Shown here: positions 54,105 to 61,155 of the stretch, piece by piece
Numbering within the stretch: position 1 is the first letter of the stretch
Layout of the letters: each line of letters begins with the position of its first letter
NCBI GenBank assembly: GCA_013297745.1
Contig: JAAFIM010000001.1
Location: 1 to 64,000 of the forward strand
Direction of reading: 5' to 3'
Length of the DNA stretch: 64,000 bases
From: Chitinophagales bacterium
Lineage (GTDB): Bacteria > Bacteroidota > Bacteroidia > Chitinophagales > Saprospiraceae
Translations under genes and position numbers: made by a program
Notes under the pieces: model-generated
Told to the model about the DNA's origin: nothing
The model's database searches: none
What the model saw: only the letters and a program-made list of their open reading frames with translations

Positions 54105-54145
54105 TAAATTGTAGGCAGCGCACAAAGCGGCTTGCCGACAATTTA
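54105..54145. other. Hairpin upstream of tRNA array
   Basis: TAAATTGTAGGCAGCGC pairs with GCGGCTTGCCGACAATTTA with a few mismatches around a short ACAAA loop. It may end the small-ORF transcript or be part of a small RNA. Confidence 0.5.
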
Positions 54146-54209
54146 TAACTTTATTTATCCAAATATCGTTTTTGTATTCGTACAAAAATAGAAGTTATAC
54201 TTTTTCGTT

Positions 54210-54246
54210 ATGCTGCCGAGTGTCCAACTTGGTGGCATTTTTTATT
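54210..54246 (+). terminator. Terminator before tRNA array
   Basis: ATGCTGCCGAGT and ACTTGGTGGCAT pair throughout, counting G-T pairs, around a 5-nt loop, followed by TTTTTTATTTT. It ends a transcript just ahead of the first tRNA. Confidence 0.65.
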
Positions 54247-54269
54247 TTATAAATTATTGATAATCAAAC

Positions 54270-54344
54270 AGTAGTGTAGCGCAGAGGTAGCGCGTTCGTC
54301 TGTCTAACGAAGGGTCGCGGGTTCGAATCCCGTCATTACTTCCA
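54270..54344 (+). tRNA. tRNA-Asp (GTC)
   Basis: Acceptor AGTAGTG/CATTACT, D-arm GCGC..GCGC, anticodon stem TTCGT/ACGAA with loop CTGTCTA (anticodon GTC), T-arm GCGGGTTCGAATCCCGT. CCA is encoded. The discriminator is T, not the usual G for Asp. It is the first gene of an eleven-tRNA array. Confidence 0.9.
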
Positions 54345-54349
54345 CAAAT

Positions 54350-54423
54350 GAAGATATAGCTAAATGGTTTAAGGCACTTGTCTGATACACAAGCGATTAC
54401 AGGTTCGACTCCTGTTATCTTCA
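54350..54423 (+). tRNA. tRNA-Ile (GAT), copy 1
   Basis: Acceptor GAAGATA/TATCTTC, anticodon stem CTTGT/ACAAG with loop CTGATAC (anticodon GAT), T-arm ACAGGTTCGACTCCTGT, discriminator A, no encoded CCA. The D-stem is weak. The acceptor differs from the usual bacterial tRNA-Ile. It is identical to the gene at 54513-54586. Confidence 0.85.
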
Positions 54424-54429
54424 CTTTTT

Positions 54430-54507
54430 AGGAACGTAGTTTAATTGGACAAAAACGCGAAACTCCAAATCTCGGCAATGTGGGTTCGACTCCTGCCGTT
54501 CCTGCCA
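54430..54507 (+). tRNA. tRNA-Trp (CCA)
   Basis: Acceptor AGGAACG/CGTTCCT is perfect. Anticodon loop CTCCAAA gives CCA. Discriminator G and an encoded CCA. The anticodon stem CGAAA/TCTCG has one A-C mismatch, and the T-stem uses two G-T pairs. Confidence 0.85.
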
Positions 54508-54512
54508 CAAAT

Positions 54513-54586
54513 GAAGATATAGCTAAATGGTTTAAGGCACTTGTCTGATACACAAGCGATTACAGGTTCGACTCCTGTTATCTTCA
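54513..54586 (+). tRNA. tRNA-Ile (GAT), copy 2
   Basis: Identical over its whole length to the gene at 54350-54423, including the lack of an encoded CCA. The duplicate lies on the other side of the tRNA-Trp gene. Confidence 0.85.
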
Positions 54587-54595
54587 CTTTTTTAT

Positions 54596-54671
54596 GGAAA
54601 TGTAGCTCAGTTGGTAGAGCGTTGGTCTGAAAAACCAAAGGTCGCTGGTTCAATCCCTGCCGTTTCCACCA
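54596..54671 (+). tRNA. tRNA-Phe (GAA)
   Basis: Acceptor GGAAATG/CGTTTCC, D-arm GCTC..GAGC, anticodon stem TTGGT/ACCAA with loop CTGAAAA (GAA), discriminator A, encoded CCA. The T-stem GCTGG/CCTGC has a central T-T mismatch. Confidence 0.92.
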
Positions 54672-54698
54672 TATTCTAAACTTTTTTTTTCTAATTAT

Positions 54699-54773
54699 GG
54701 AAACGTGGCGCAACTGGAACAGCGCAACTCTCTACGAAGGAGTAGGTTATAGGTTCGAATCCTATCGTTTTCA
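54699..54773 (+). tRNA. tRNA-Arg (ACG)
   Basis: Acceptor GGAAACG/CGTTTTC, with G-T pairing, D-arm GCGC..GCGC, anticodon stem ACTCT/GGAGT with loop CTACGAA (ACG, read as ICG after modification), T-arm ATAGGTTCGAATCCTAT. No encoded CCA. Confidence 0.9.
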
Positions 54774-54781
54774 CTTATGCT

Positions 54782-54854
54782 GCACATATAGCTCAGTAGG
54801 AAGAGCATCGGACTTTTAATCCGAGGGTCGCAAGTTCGAACCTTGCTATGCGCA
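54782..54854 (+). tRNA. tRNA-Lys (TTT)
   Basis: Acceptor GCACATA/TATGCGC with one A-C mismatch, D-arm GCTC..GAGC, anticodon stem TCGGA/TCCGA with loop CTTTTAA (TTT), T-arm GCAAGTTCGAACCTTGC, discriminator A. No encoded CCA. Confidence 0.9.
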
Positions 54855-54861
54855 CATTTTT

Positions 54862-54935
54862 AGCCTGATGATGTAATGGTAACATAACAGTCTTTGAAGC
54901 TGTGTTTGTAGGTTCAAATCCTGCTCGGGCTACCA
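54862..54935 (+). tRNA. tRNA-Gln (TTG)
   Basis: Acceptor AGCCTGA/TCGGGCT, with a T-G pair, anticodon stem ACAGT/GCTGT with loop CTTTGAA (TTG), T-arm containing TAGGTTCAAATCCTGC, discriminator A, encoded CCA. Confidence 0.88.
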
Positions 54936-54957
54936 AGTTTGAATGATTTTATTTTAT

Positions 54958-55032
54958 GGTCTATTGGTGTAGTGGTCAGCACATTGTCCTTTCAAGGCAG
55001 TAGCACCAGTTCAATTCTGGTATAGACTACCA
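54958..55032 (+). tRNA. tRNA-Glu (TTC), copy 1
   Basis: Acceptor GGTCTAT/ATAGACT, with G-T at the end pair, anticodon stem TTGTC/GGCAG with loop CTTTCAA (TTC), T-arm ACCAGTTCAATTCTGGT, discriminator A, encoded CCA. Confidence 0.9.
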
Positions 55033-55054
55033 TTTTTTACTTATTTTTACACAA

Positions 55055-55129
55055 GGTCTATTGGTGTAGTGGTCAGCACATTGTCCTTTCAAGGCAGTAG
55101 CACCAGTTCAATTCTGGTATAGACTTCCA
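55055..55129 (+). tRNA. tRNA-Glu (TTC), copy 2
   Basis: Identical to copy 1 through the last acceptor base. The discriminator is T where copy 1 has A, then CCA. It lies 22 bp after copy 1, so this is a recent tandem duplicate. Confidence 0.9.
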
Positions 55130-55217
55130 TTTTTTAATATCGCGCGGCAAGACATTTCCAATCTTTGAAATTTTTTGCGAAAAATGCAAAAAAAACTTTT
55201 TTATATCAAAAAAATGC

Positions 55218-55225
55218 TACCTTTG
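55218..55225 (+). promoter_or_regulatory. -7 box TACCTTTG for the last tRNA
   Basis: Exact TAnnTTTG 23 bp before the final tRNA, implying that this tRNA is transcribed separately from the rest of the array. Confidence 0.75.
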
Positions 55226-55248
55226 CCCCGCGATTGAGAAAATAATAA

Positions 55249-55322
55249 GCCTTAGTAACCCAACTGGTAGAGGTACACGTCTCAGAAGCGTGCCAGTGTG
55301 AGTTCGAATCTCATCTGAGGCA
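55249..55322 (+). tRNA. tRNA with Leu anticodon (CAG) but class I shape
   Basis: Acceptor GCCTTAG/CTGAGGC, with one T-G pair, anticodon stem CACGT/GCGTG with loop CTCAGAA (CAG), variable loop of only 5 nt (CCAGT), T-arm GTGAGTTCGAATCTCAT, discriminator A. Bacterial tRNA-Leu normally has a long variable arm, which is absent. No encoded CCA. Confidence 0.85.
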
Positions 55323-55355
55323 CTTAAGTTTTGGTTTTTAATGGGTGAATGATAA

Positions 55356-55397
55356 AACGCTGGAGTTAGCTTTATTGCTAGTCCAGCGTTTTTTTTA
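55356..55397. terminator. Terminator after the tRNA array
   Basis: AACGCTGGA and TCCAGCGTT arms, with an inner TAGC/GCTA pairing, followed by a run of Ts. It lies between the last tRNA and the convergent penicillin acylase gene. Confidence 0.85.
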
Positions 55398-55416
55398 TTT
55401 AGCGTTTTTATCCGCC

Positions 55417-57525
55417 TTATTTTTTTACAGGATTATACACCTTGACCGCATTTTTCAAAATCCAAGATTTATCCAAACTCATTTTTTTCATCTCGCGCTT
55501 GTTGAACATTTCCAACTCGTCTTTATAATTTTCGCAAGTGCGGGTCAATTCAAAAGGCAACAAGGTTTCTATAGTTTCTGCGCCTTTGGAGTTGAATTTT
55601 ACAAAGTGGATGTAAGTATCGGCAAAATCCATTTTATACTTTCCGTTTTTGACGTGCGTGCCGAAAGCGGGCGAAAGTGCGTCGGGATAACCGCTAATTG
55701 GGTAAAATTTGCCATTTCTATAATGCGAAAGTACTTGATTTACAGGCACTTTTATAGAATTATGATGTTTTAGTAAAAAAGCGGACGCTTGTTCTATGCC
55801 AGCTACAAAATCGGCTTCAGTCGCACCATCCAAACCCAAAATAAAGGTTTCGTCCCCCAAACCGTATTTTTTCAGCACATTTTCTATAGAAATCATAAAC
55901 AAAGTAGCCGAAGTATTTTCGGGGCTTGCATCGCCATCCCATTCTTGTACAATTTTTATCGCTTCCTCTATATGCGGATAATTTTCTGCTTTTATAGAAT
56001 AAAGCAACGACAGCGTTTTGAAAAAGTGGGTGTTTTTAGAGATTTTTAAATCAAATTTCAAACTTTTAAACTCTTCAAAGCTGAATTTTTCCCCTCCTTT
56101 GGCTGCCAGCATCTCCATAAACCGCGTTGAGCGGCTATTATCGCCAGGGCGTAAATCCACTTCGGGGATGGTTTGGGCTCTTGGAAAATTCTCTTCAGCG
56201 CAAGTGGCGTTTGTGGGCGTATTATTCATATTAAACACATAACCGCAAGTTGGATTTTTGACCTGTGGCAATTCGTCTTGAGTATGAAATTCTGTCCAGA
56301 TATTTTCGGAAACATTACCGTTTAAAATATCGCTATAATCATAATTTTTATTCCTTTTGGGCAGCCGAGCGTTAGAAATATAAAATATATTATCGTTTTT
56401 ATCCGCATAAACGATATTAAACATATTCAAAGAGTTCAAATCCAAAGCCGCTTTCCATTCTTCATAATTAGCCGCTTTATTCATTTTATAATACTGCTCC
56501 CCTACTTTTACATTGCTAAAAGAGGGGCTTTTTATCGCGTAAAATTCACCTTTGGGCGACTTCAAAACCAAACCGTGTTGGGATTTATACGCCATTTTGC
56601 GCACGGGGATAACTATTTTTCCAATTTTAACCCTTAATTTTATCGGCTTTTTTTCCAATTTCAGGTATTTATCGTCCAATTTGTAATACAATTTTTTGCT
56701 GGGATGCATTTCCAACTTATAAATATCCACTTGGTCAACATAATTATAGGTTTGTCCCCAACCCAAATTTTCATTATTGCCGATAAAAACGCTCGTTCCG
56801 CCGTGAAATAGCGCGCCCGTCATATTCAAACCCTGCTCGCTGCATAAATGCGCCTCATAAAATGCAAAAGGTCCCTCTACGAAAAAATGCGGATTCATAC
56901 ACAAATAGGTTTTTCCATCCGCTGTTTTTTTGGAGTTGAAAGCGTAAGCGTTTGAACCAAATCCATTTTTTTGTGTAGTTTTATCATAAGCCCCAGAGAC
57001 GATATTTTGGATAGCTTCTGGACTTCCCGAAAGTGCAGCGAAAGCGATTAGATAAATTCTCACCAAATCTTTACTTTCTATAGGAAAAACGTTGGGGCGC
57101 GCCACTTCTTTGGGATGCGCTTTGGCATAAGCGTTAATTCCTTGCACATATCCGTTGATATACAACAGAAAATCAGCGTCCAAAGTATTAAAAAAACTAT
57201 CTACTGTTTGTTTGGCATCAATAGCTTTAACAAAAAAATCAAACGCCGCGCCCTCTTTGCCTTTCTGAATACCAGCTTTGGTCTTAGTCAAAATCAACAT
57301 ATCTTGCAAAATAGGAAAAGCATCTTCGCTATTCGCCCAAGCCAAACCAAAAGCAACTTCTGCATCTGTTTTGGCAAAAATATGCGCTACGCCCCATTCA
57401 TCTCTGGCTATCGTAACTTGTTGTGGGTCAATGGTTTGTGGGTATATTTTTTGCCCGTATAGATTGACAACTACACACAAAAAAAGCAGCAGGCTGCCAC
57501 TTTGTATAAAATTTTTTATTTGCAT
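55417..57525 (-). CDS. Penicillin acylase family Ntn-hydrolase
   Basis: The 702-aa precursor of a periplasmic amide hydrolase such as penicillin or acyl-homoserine-lactone acylase. A signal peptide (about 1-24) leads. The alpha-chain opens VTIARDEWGVAHIFAKTDAEVAFGL. The self-cleavage site and N-terminal nucleophile are NGFG/SNAYAF (Ser191). The beta-chain has FHGGTSVFIGNNENLGWGQTYNYVDQVDIY, NDNIFYIS, NMNNTPTNA and RPGDNSRSTRFMEML. The length suits the family. The substrate cannot be told; quorum-signal or beta-lactam degradation are only possibilities. Confidence 0.93.
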   Translation of the reverse strand: MQIKNFIQSGSLLLFLCVVVNLYGQKIYPQTIDPQQVTIARDEWGVAHIFAKTDAEVAFGLAWANSEDAFPILQDMLILTKTKAGIQKGKEGAAFDFFVKAIDAKQTVDSFFNTLDADFLLYINGYVQGINAYAKAHPKEVARPNVFPIESKDLVRIYLIAFAALSGSPEAIQNIVSGAYDKTTQKNGFGSNAYAFNSKKTADGKTYLCMNPHFFVEGPFAFYEAHLCSEQGLNMTGALFHGGTSVFIGNNENLGWGQTYNYVDQVDIYKLEMHPSKKLYYKLDDKYLKLEKKPIKLRVKIGKIVIPVRKMAYKSQHGLVLKSPKGEFYAIKSPSFSNVKVGEQYYKMNKAANYEEWKAALDLNSLNMFNIVYADKNDNIFYISNARLPKRNKNYDYSDILNGNVSENIWTEFHTQDELPQVKNPTCGYVFNMNNTPTNATCAEENFPRAQTIPEVDLRPGDNSRSTRFMEMLAAKGGEKFSFEEFKSLKFDLKISKNTHFFKTLSLLYSIKAENYPHIEEAIKIVQEWDGDASPENTSATLFMISIENVLKKYGLGDETFILGLDGATEADFVAGIEQASAFLLKHHNSIKVPVNQVLSHYRNGKFYPISGYPDALSPAFGTHVKNGKYKMDFADTYIHFVKFNSKGAETIETLLPFELTRTCENYKDELEMFNKREMKKMSLDKSWILKNAVKVYNPVKK

Positions 57526-57552
57526 AAAAATTTTTTATTAAATTAAATACGC

Positions 57553-57560
57553 TACTTTTG
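57553..57560 (+). promoter_or_regulatory. -7 box TACTTTTG
   Basis: TAnnTTTG match 33 bp before the TetR gene ATG and close to the divergent acylase start. Confidence 0.65.
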
Positions 57561-57592
57561 CGCTGTTTTTTAAACTGATTGATATTAAAATA

Positions 57593-58198
57593 ATGGCCGA
57601 ACACAAAAAAACTGCCGAAAAACGGAACGAAATTTTAGCTCATTTTTGCACAGTTATCGCTCAAGATGGGTTTGAACATGCTTCTGTACAAAAAATTGCT
57701 GCCCAAGCTGGTATTTCAGCTAGCCTTCTACTTTTTTATTTTAAAAATAAAGAAGAATTGGTACTCAATTTAGTTGATTTTTTACTAAAACAGTACGAAA
57801 GTGCGTTTTTTGAAGATATTCAAAATACTATTCTTGTGCAAGAGCGTTTTAATAAAGCAATTGATACTTTATTTGGATACCGTTGGCTAGAAGTGGGCAA
57901 TCCTACCGCTTTTTACGCTTGTTATTATCTTTCTACCCGCAACCCACAAATTAGAGCGCGTTTCCAAGCTATGTACAACCGTTTCAAAGCCATTTTAAAA
58001 CAAGAAATTGATATTTGGGTAAAAAATGGAATTGTAAAAGTAAAAAATAGTGAAGAAATAGCCGAATCTTTAATTATGCTAAACGAAGGCTTGAGTTTTT
58101 ATCAACGAGTATTTAGAGAAGAGAATTATAAAGCGCGTTCTTTGTCGGTCAAAAATATAGCTTTACAACTACTCGGCAAGCCCCAAGACCCGCAATAA
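57593..58198 (+). CDS. TetR family transcriptional regulator
   Basis: A 201-aa regulator. The N-terminal helix-turn-helix (about 10-55) reads NEILAHFCTVIAQDGFEHASVQKIAAQAGISASLLLFYFKNKEELV, the TetR DNA-binding pattern. The rest is helical and should bind an effector. It is divergent from the penicillin acylase gene, a common arrangement for a local repressor. Its 3' end overlaps the pabB end by 30 bp on the opposite strand. The effector is unknown. Confidence 0.92.
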   Translation: MAEHKKTAEKRNEILAHFCTVIAQDGFEHASVQKIAAQAGISASLLLFYFKNKEELVLNLVDFLLKQYESAFFEDIQNTILVQERFNKAIDTLFGYRWLEVGNPTAFYACYYLSTRNPQIRARFQAMYNRFKAILKQEIDIWVKNGIVKVKNSEEIAESLIMLNEGLSFYQRVFREENYKARSLSVKNIALQLLGKPQDPQ

Positions 58199-59494
58199 AG
58201 GGCGCATTTTCACCCAACATTCTTCCAATTCTTCTGCTGGCTGCGAATCAAAAACTATAGCCCCGCCCACTTGCCAGGACAAAAAATGGCTGGATTTATT
58301 GTACAAAAAACTGCGAATAAGCACATTAAAATCAAAATTCTGCTCAGGCGACACATAACCCACCGCACCAGAATACAATCCTCTGCAACTTTTTTCGTAC
58401 AATTCGGCTAATTCCATCGCCGCTATTTTGGGCGCGCCCGTCATACTCCCCATAGGAAAAGTATATTTTATCGCATCCAACCAATTTTTATTCGGCAAAA
58501 GCTTAGATTTTATGGTAGAAATAAGCTGCCAAACGCTGGTAAAACCATATAAAGCACACAATTCTTGTACTTCTACAGAACCCACTTGCGAAACTGTAGA
58601 TAAATCATTGCGGACTAAATCTACTATCATTACGTTTTCGGCGCGGTCTTTTTCTGAATTTAACAATTCATTTTTGATAAGTTCATCATTTTCAACCGTT
58701 TGCGCACGTTTTCTTGTGCCTTTTATGGGTTGAGAATACAAATAATCCGCTTCTTTCCGCAAATATCTTTCTGGACTTGCACAACAAAGCGCGTGCTTTT
58801 CGGTTTCCAAATAAGCAGCAAAAGGCGTTTGAGCGATTTGATTGAGTTCCTCAAAAAGTGCTAAAGGCTCGATTTCTGCATTTTCTACATAAAACTCCTG
58901 ACAAAAATTCAATTCATACACATCCCCCTCTATAATATGCTGGCGAATTTGCTCCACAGTTTGTAGATATTCGGGGGGTGAAAAACGACTTTTTAGCGCA
59001 AAAATCTGCTTTTGGGGATTAAATGCGGTTTTTTCAAAACTAAAATTTTGTATATTTTCAAAAATTTGACTGGGTTCTTGCCCATCGCTGTGTATTTCTA
59101 TTTGACCATTTTTATACAAAAAAATTAAAACTTGGGGTACAAAAAAGTATAAAAGTGGCATTTGCAAGCTATCCAAATTATTGGAACTTAGTTTTTCTAA
59201 TTGATTTTTCAAATCATAACTCAAATAACCAAACTGCCATTTTTTTTGTATATTTGTCCAGCTTTGCCATTCGGCAAAAATATCTTTATCTTTGTGGTCA
59301 GCCGTATTTTCTATACAAATTTCTGCTTGACTACCCACAGCCAAAGCCCATTCAAAACTAGTTTCTTTATATTGTTGGTCTTGATTGCTATCCAATACAC
59401 AAAGCGGGCGTTGAGTAGCAAAATAATGCGCCGCAGTTTGTTTGAAAGTTTGAAAATTAGATTGTTTTATAAAAAAAAATGATTTTTTATCCAT
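58169..59494 (-). CDS. pabB: Aminodeoxychorismate synthase component I (PabB-like)
   Basis: Converts chorismate to aminodeoxychorismate for folate synthesis. The 441-aa protein is a chorismate-utilising enzyme with SRFSPPEYLQTVEQIRQHIIEGDVYELN, PIKGTRKRA, DLVRNDLSTVS, FPMGSMTGAPKIAAMEL and GAVGYVSPEQNFDFNVLIR. The PIKGT Lys (Lys258) marks PabB rather than the anthranilate synthase TrpE, which has Ala there. A separate amidotransferase subunit would be needed and is not in the window. It overlaps the TetR gene end by 30 bp. Confidence 0.93.
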   Translation of the reverse strand: MDKKSFFFIKQSNFQTFKQTAAHYFATQRPLCVLDSNQDQQYKETSFEWALAVGSQAEICIENTADHKDKDIFAEWQSWTNIQKKWQFGYLSYDLKNQLEKLSSNNLDSLQMPLLYFFVPQVLIFLYKNGQIEIHSDGQEPSQIFENIQNFSFEKTAFNPQKQIFALKSRFSPPEYLQTVEQIRQHIIEGDVYELNFCQEFYVENAEIEPLALFEELNQIAQTPFAAYLETEKHALCCASPERYLRKEADYLYSQPIKGTRKRAQTVENDELIKNELLNSEKDRAENVMIVDLVRNDLSTVSQVGSVEVQELCALYGFTSVWQLISTIKSKLLPNKNWLDAIKYTFPMGSMTGAPKIAAMELAELYEKSCRGLYSGAVGYVSPEQNFDFNVLIRSFLYNKSSHFLSWQVGGAIVFDSQPAEELEECWVKMRPLLRVLGLAE

Positions 59495-59545
59495 TGCTAA
59501 TTAATTCATAATCAAATGATTAAATTTATCCGCTTATACATAAAA

Positions 59546-59578
59546 AAACTACTTTTTAGCCAAAAAGTAGTTTTTTTT
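59546..59578. terminator. Bidirectional terminator
   Basis: AACTACTTTTT and AAAAAGTAGTT arms with A and T runs, between pabB and the yicC-like gene. Confidence 0.85.
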
Positions 59579-59586
59579 TTATCGAC

Positions 59587-60453
59587 TTACAACACATTCG
59601 CGATTTGTTCTTTGATTTTTTCCAACTCATCTTTCATCTGCACCACCAATTTTTGAATATCGGCAGAATTAGCTTTTGAACCCAAAGTATTAATTTCTCT
59701 ACCCATTTCTTGGCAGATAAAACCCAATTTATTCCCTTTGCTGGCTTGTTTATTGTCTATTTCTGCCTCAAAATAAGTATAATGTTGTTCCAAGCGGCTT
59801 TTTTCCTCGCTCACATCGTACTTTTCTAGATAATAAATCAACTCTTGCGCAAAACGATTTTCATCTACTGCTATCGCCAACTGCTCTAATTGTTGACGCA
59901 GACGAGTTTTGACCTTATCAACGCGCTCTTGTTCAAAATTTTCTACTTCTAAAAGCAAGTTTTTTAACAATAATAAGCGATTTTTCATATCTATTTCTAT
60001 GGCATTGCCTTCTGATTGGCGAAAGCTAATAAACTGTTTTTGAGCTAATTGTAAGGTTTGCAAAATTTCATTCCAAAGCGTTTCGTCCGCTTGTTCGTGC
60101 AACTGTTGCACCACATTGGGCAAACGCGCGGCTGTAGCCAAAATATCGCCTTTTTCAAAACCGTTCATACCAGCCACTTCGGCAAGTTGGTACAAATAAC
60201 TTTCCAGCAAGTTTTTATTGATGCGATAATCGTTGAGTTCTGTACTTTCTACATAAATAGAAACTTCCAGTTTGCCGCGTTGTAGGTCATTTTGTAACGT
60301 ACGACGCAAATCAATTTCGTAAGATAAATAAGAATTGGGCATACGAAGCCGCAAATCAAAATTTTTGCTGTTGAGTGAACGTATTTCTACAGTCACGGTT
60401 TGTTTTTCAAAACTTTGCTTACAAAGTCCATAGCCTGTCATAGAAAAAATCAT
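59587..60453 (-). CDS. YicC family endoribonuclease-like protein
   Basis: A 288-aa protein of the YicC family, reported as RNase-like proteins in some bacteria. The N-terminal MTGYG start with RSLNSKNFDLRLRMPNSYLSYEIDLRRTLQNDLQRGKLEVSI matches the first domain. The second domain ends KLGFICQEMGREINTLGSKANSADIQKLVVQMKDELEKIKEQIANV. The start at 60453 (MIFSMTGYG) follows the family norm. A second in-frame ATG two codons upstream is possible. Confidence 0.94.
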   Translation of the reverse strand: MIFSMTGYGLCKQSFEKQTVTVEIRSLNSKNFDLRLRMPNSYLSYEIDLRRTLQNDLQRGKLEVSIYVESTELNDYRINKNLLESYLYQLAEVAGMNGFEKGDILATAARLPNVVQQLHEQADETLWNEILQTLQLAQKQFISFRQSEGNAIEIDMKNRLLLLKNLLLEVENFEQERVDKVKTRLRQQLEQLAIAVDENRFAQELIYYLEKYDVSEEKSRLEQHYTYFEAEIDNKQASKGNKLGFICQEMGREINTLGSKANSADIQKLVVQMKDELEKIKEQIANVL

Positions 60454-60498
60454 AGCCAAAAAAGGGTTTAGAGTGGGAAAGAAGGGTCAAAAAGTTAT

Positions 60499-61035
60499 TT
60501 AAAAAGCTATAAATTGGCTGACTTGAGCATCAATGGCTTTTAAGGTGTCAGCATCCATTTGTCCGTTGGCATCAAAGCACTTGCTCACCGACGAAATCGG
60601 CTGAAGATTGGGCAATACAGCAATTTTTAGATAATTTAGCCCCCCCGCAAAATGGTCGATACCGCGCAAATTGCCCGCACGTCCATCTGATACACCCAAT
60701 AAAGCCGCTTTTTTGCCCCCGCCAAAACTTTCTTTGTATTTTCGGATAGAAATAGCATCCCAAAAAAACTTTAATACCCCCGAATAACTACCGTTGTATT
60801 CTGGAATAACAAAATAAAATTTTGTAGCTGGTACAATATATTTGTCCTGTATTTCGCTCAAAGCTGGCGACTGCTCTTTGTACATATTGGGGTGAAATAT
60901 ATCTGCGGGTAAGTCTTCCAAAGATAAAAGTTGTACATTTTCTATCCCTTTTTGTTGGAATACATTCGCTACAACTTCAGCGACTTTGCGCGTGTTGCTA
61001 TTGGGGCGGTTGGTGGCGGAGATGATTGTTATCAT
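60499..61035 (-). CDS. NADPH-dependent FMN reductase (flavodoxin-like)
   Basis: A 178-aa flavoprotein. The start MITIISATNRPNSNTRKVAEVVANVF is the FMN phosphate loop. FYFVIPEYNGSYSGVLKFFWDAIS is the flavin-binding loop. FGGGKKAALLGVSDGRAGNLRGIDHF is the family signature of azoreductase/ChrR-like reductases. It reduces free flavins, quinones or xenobiotics. It has its own TATATTTG box upstream and sits before the divergent LRR gene. Confidence 0.94.
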   Translation of the reverse strand: MITIISATNRPNSNTRKVAEVVANVFQQKGIENVQLLSLEDLPADIFHPNMYKEQSPALSEIQDKYIVPATKFYFVIPEYNGSYSGVLKFFWDAISIRKYKESFGGGKKAALLGVSDGRAGNLRGIDHFAGGLNYLKIAVLPNLQPISSVSKCFDANGQMDADTLKAIDAQVSQFIAF

Positions 61036-61084
61036 TATATGAATAATTTTAGAATTTTTGACTGTATTGAAACCAATTTGGGGG

Positions 61085-61092
61085 CAAATATA
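61085..61092 (-). promoter_or_regulatory. -7 box TATATTTG for the FMN reductase gene
   Basis: TAnnTTTG match on the minus strand, 50 bp upstream of the ATG, part of a divergent promoter pair. Confidence 0.65.
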
Positions 61093-61104
61093 GTTTTATT
61101 TTTT

Positions 61105-61112
61105 TACCTTTG
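61105..61112 (+). promoter_or_regulatory. -7 box TACCTTTG for the first LRR gene
   Basis: Exact TAnnTTTG 44 bp upstream of the LRR ATG and 13 bp from the minus-strand box. Confidence 0.75.
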
Positions 61113-61155
61113 CCTGACAGACTGAACAATTAACCCCTTTTTAAGTTTAAAAATT

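Noticed and set aside
54270-55322. Prophage
   Set aside because: No integrase, capsid, tail or lysis gene lies near the tRNA array.
58169-59494. Anthranilate synthase component I (TrpE)
   Set aside because: PIKGT with Lys rather than Ala marks PabB, and no trp genes adjoin it.
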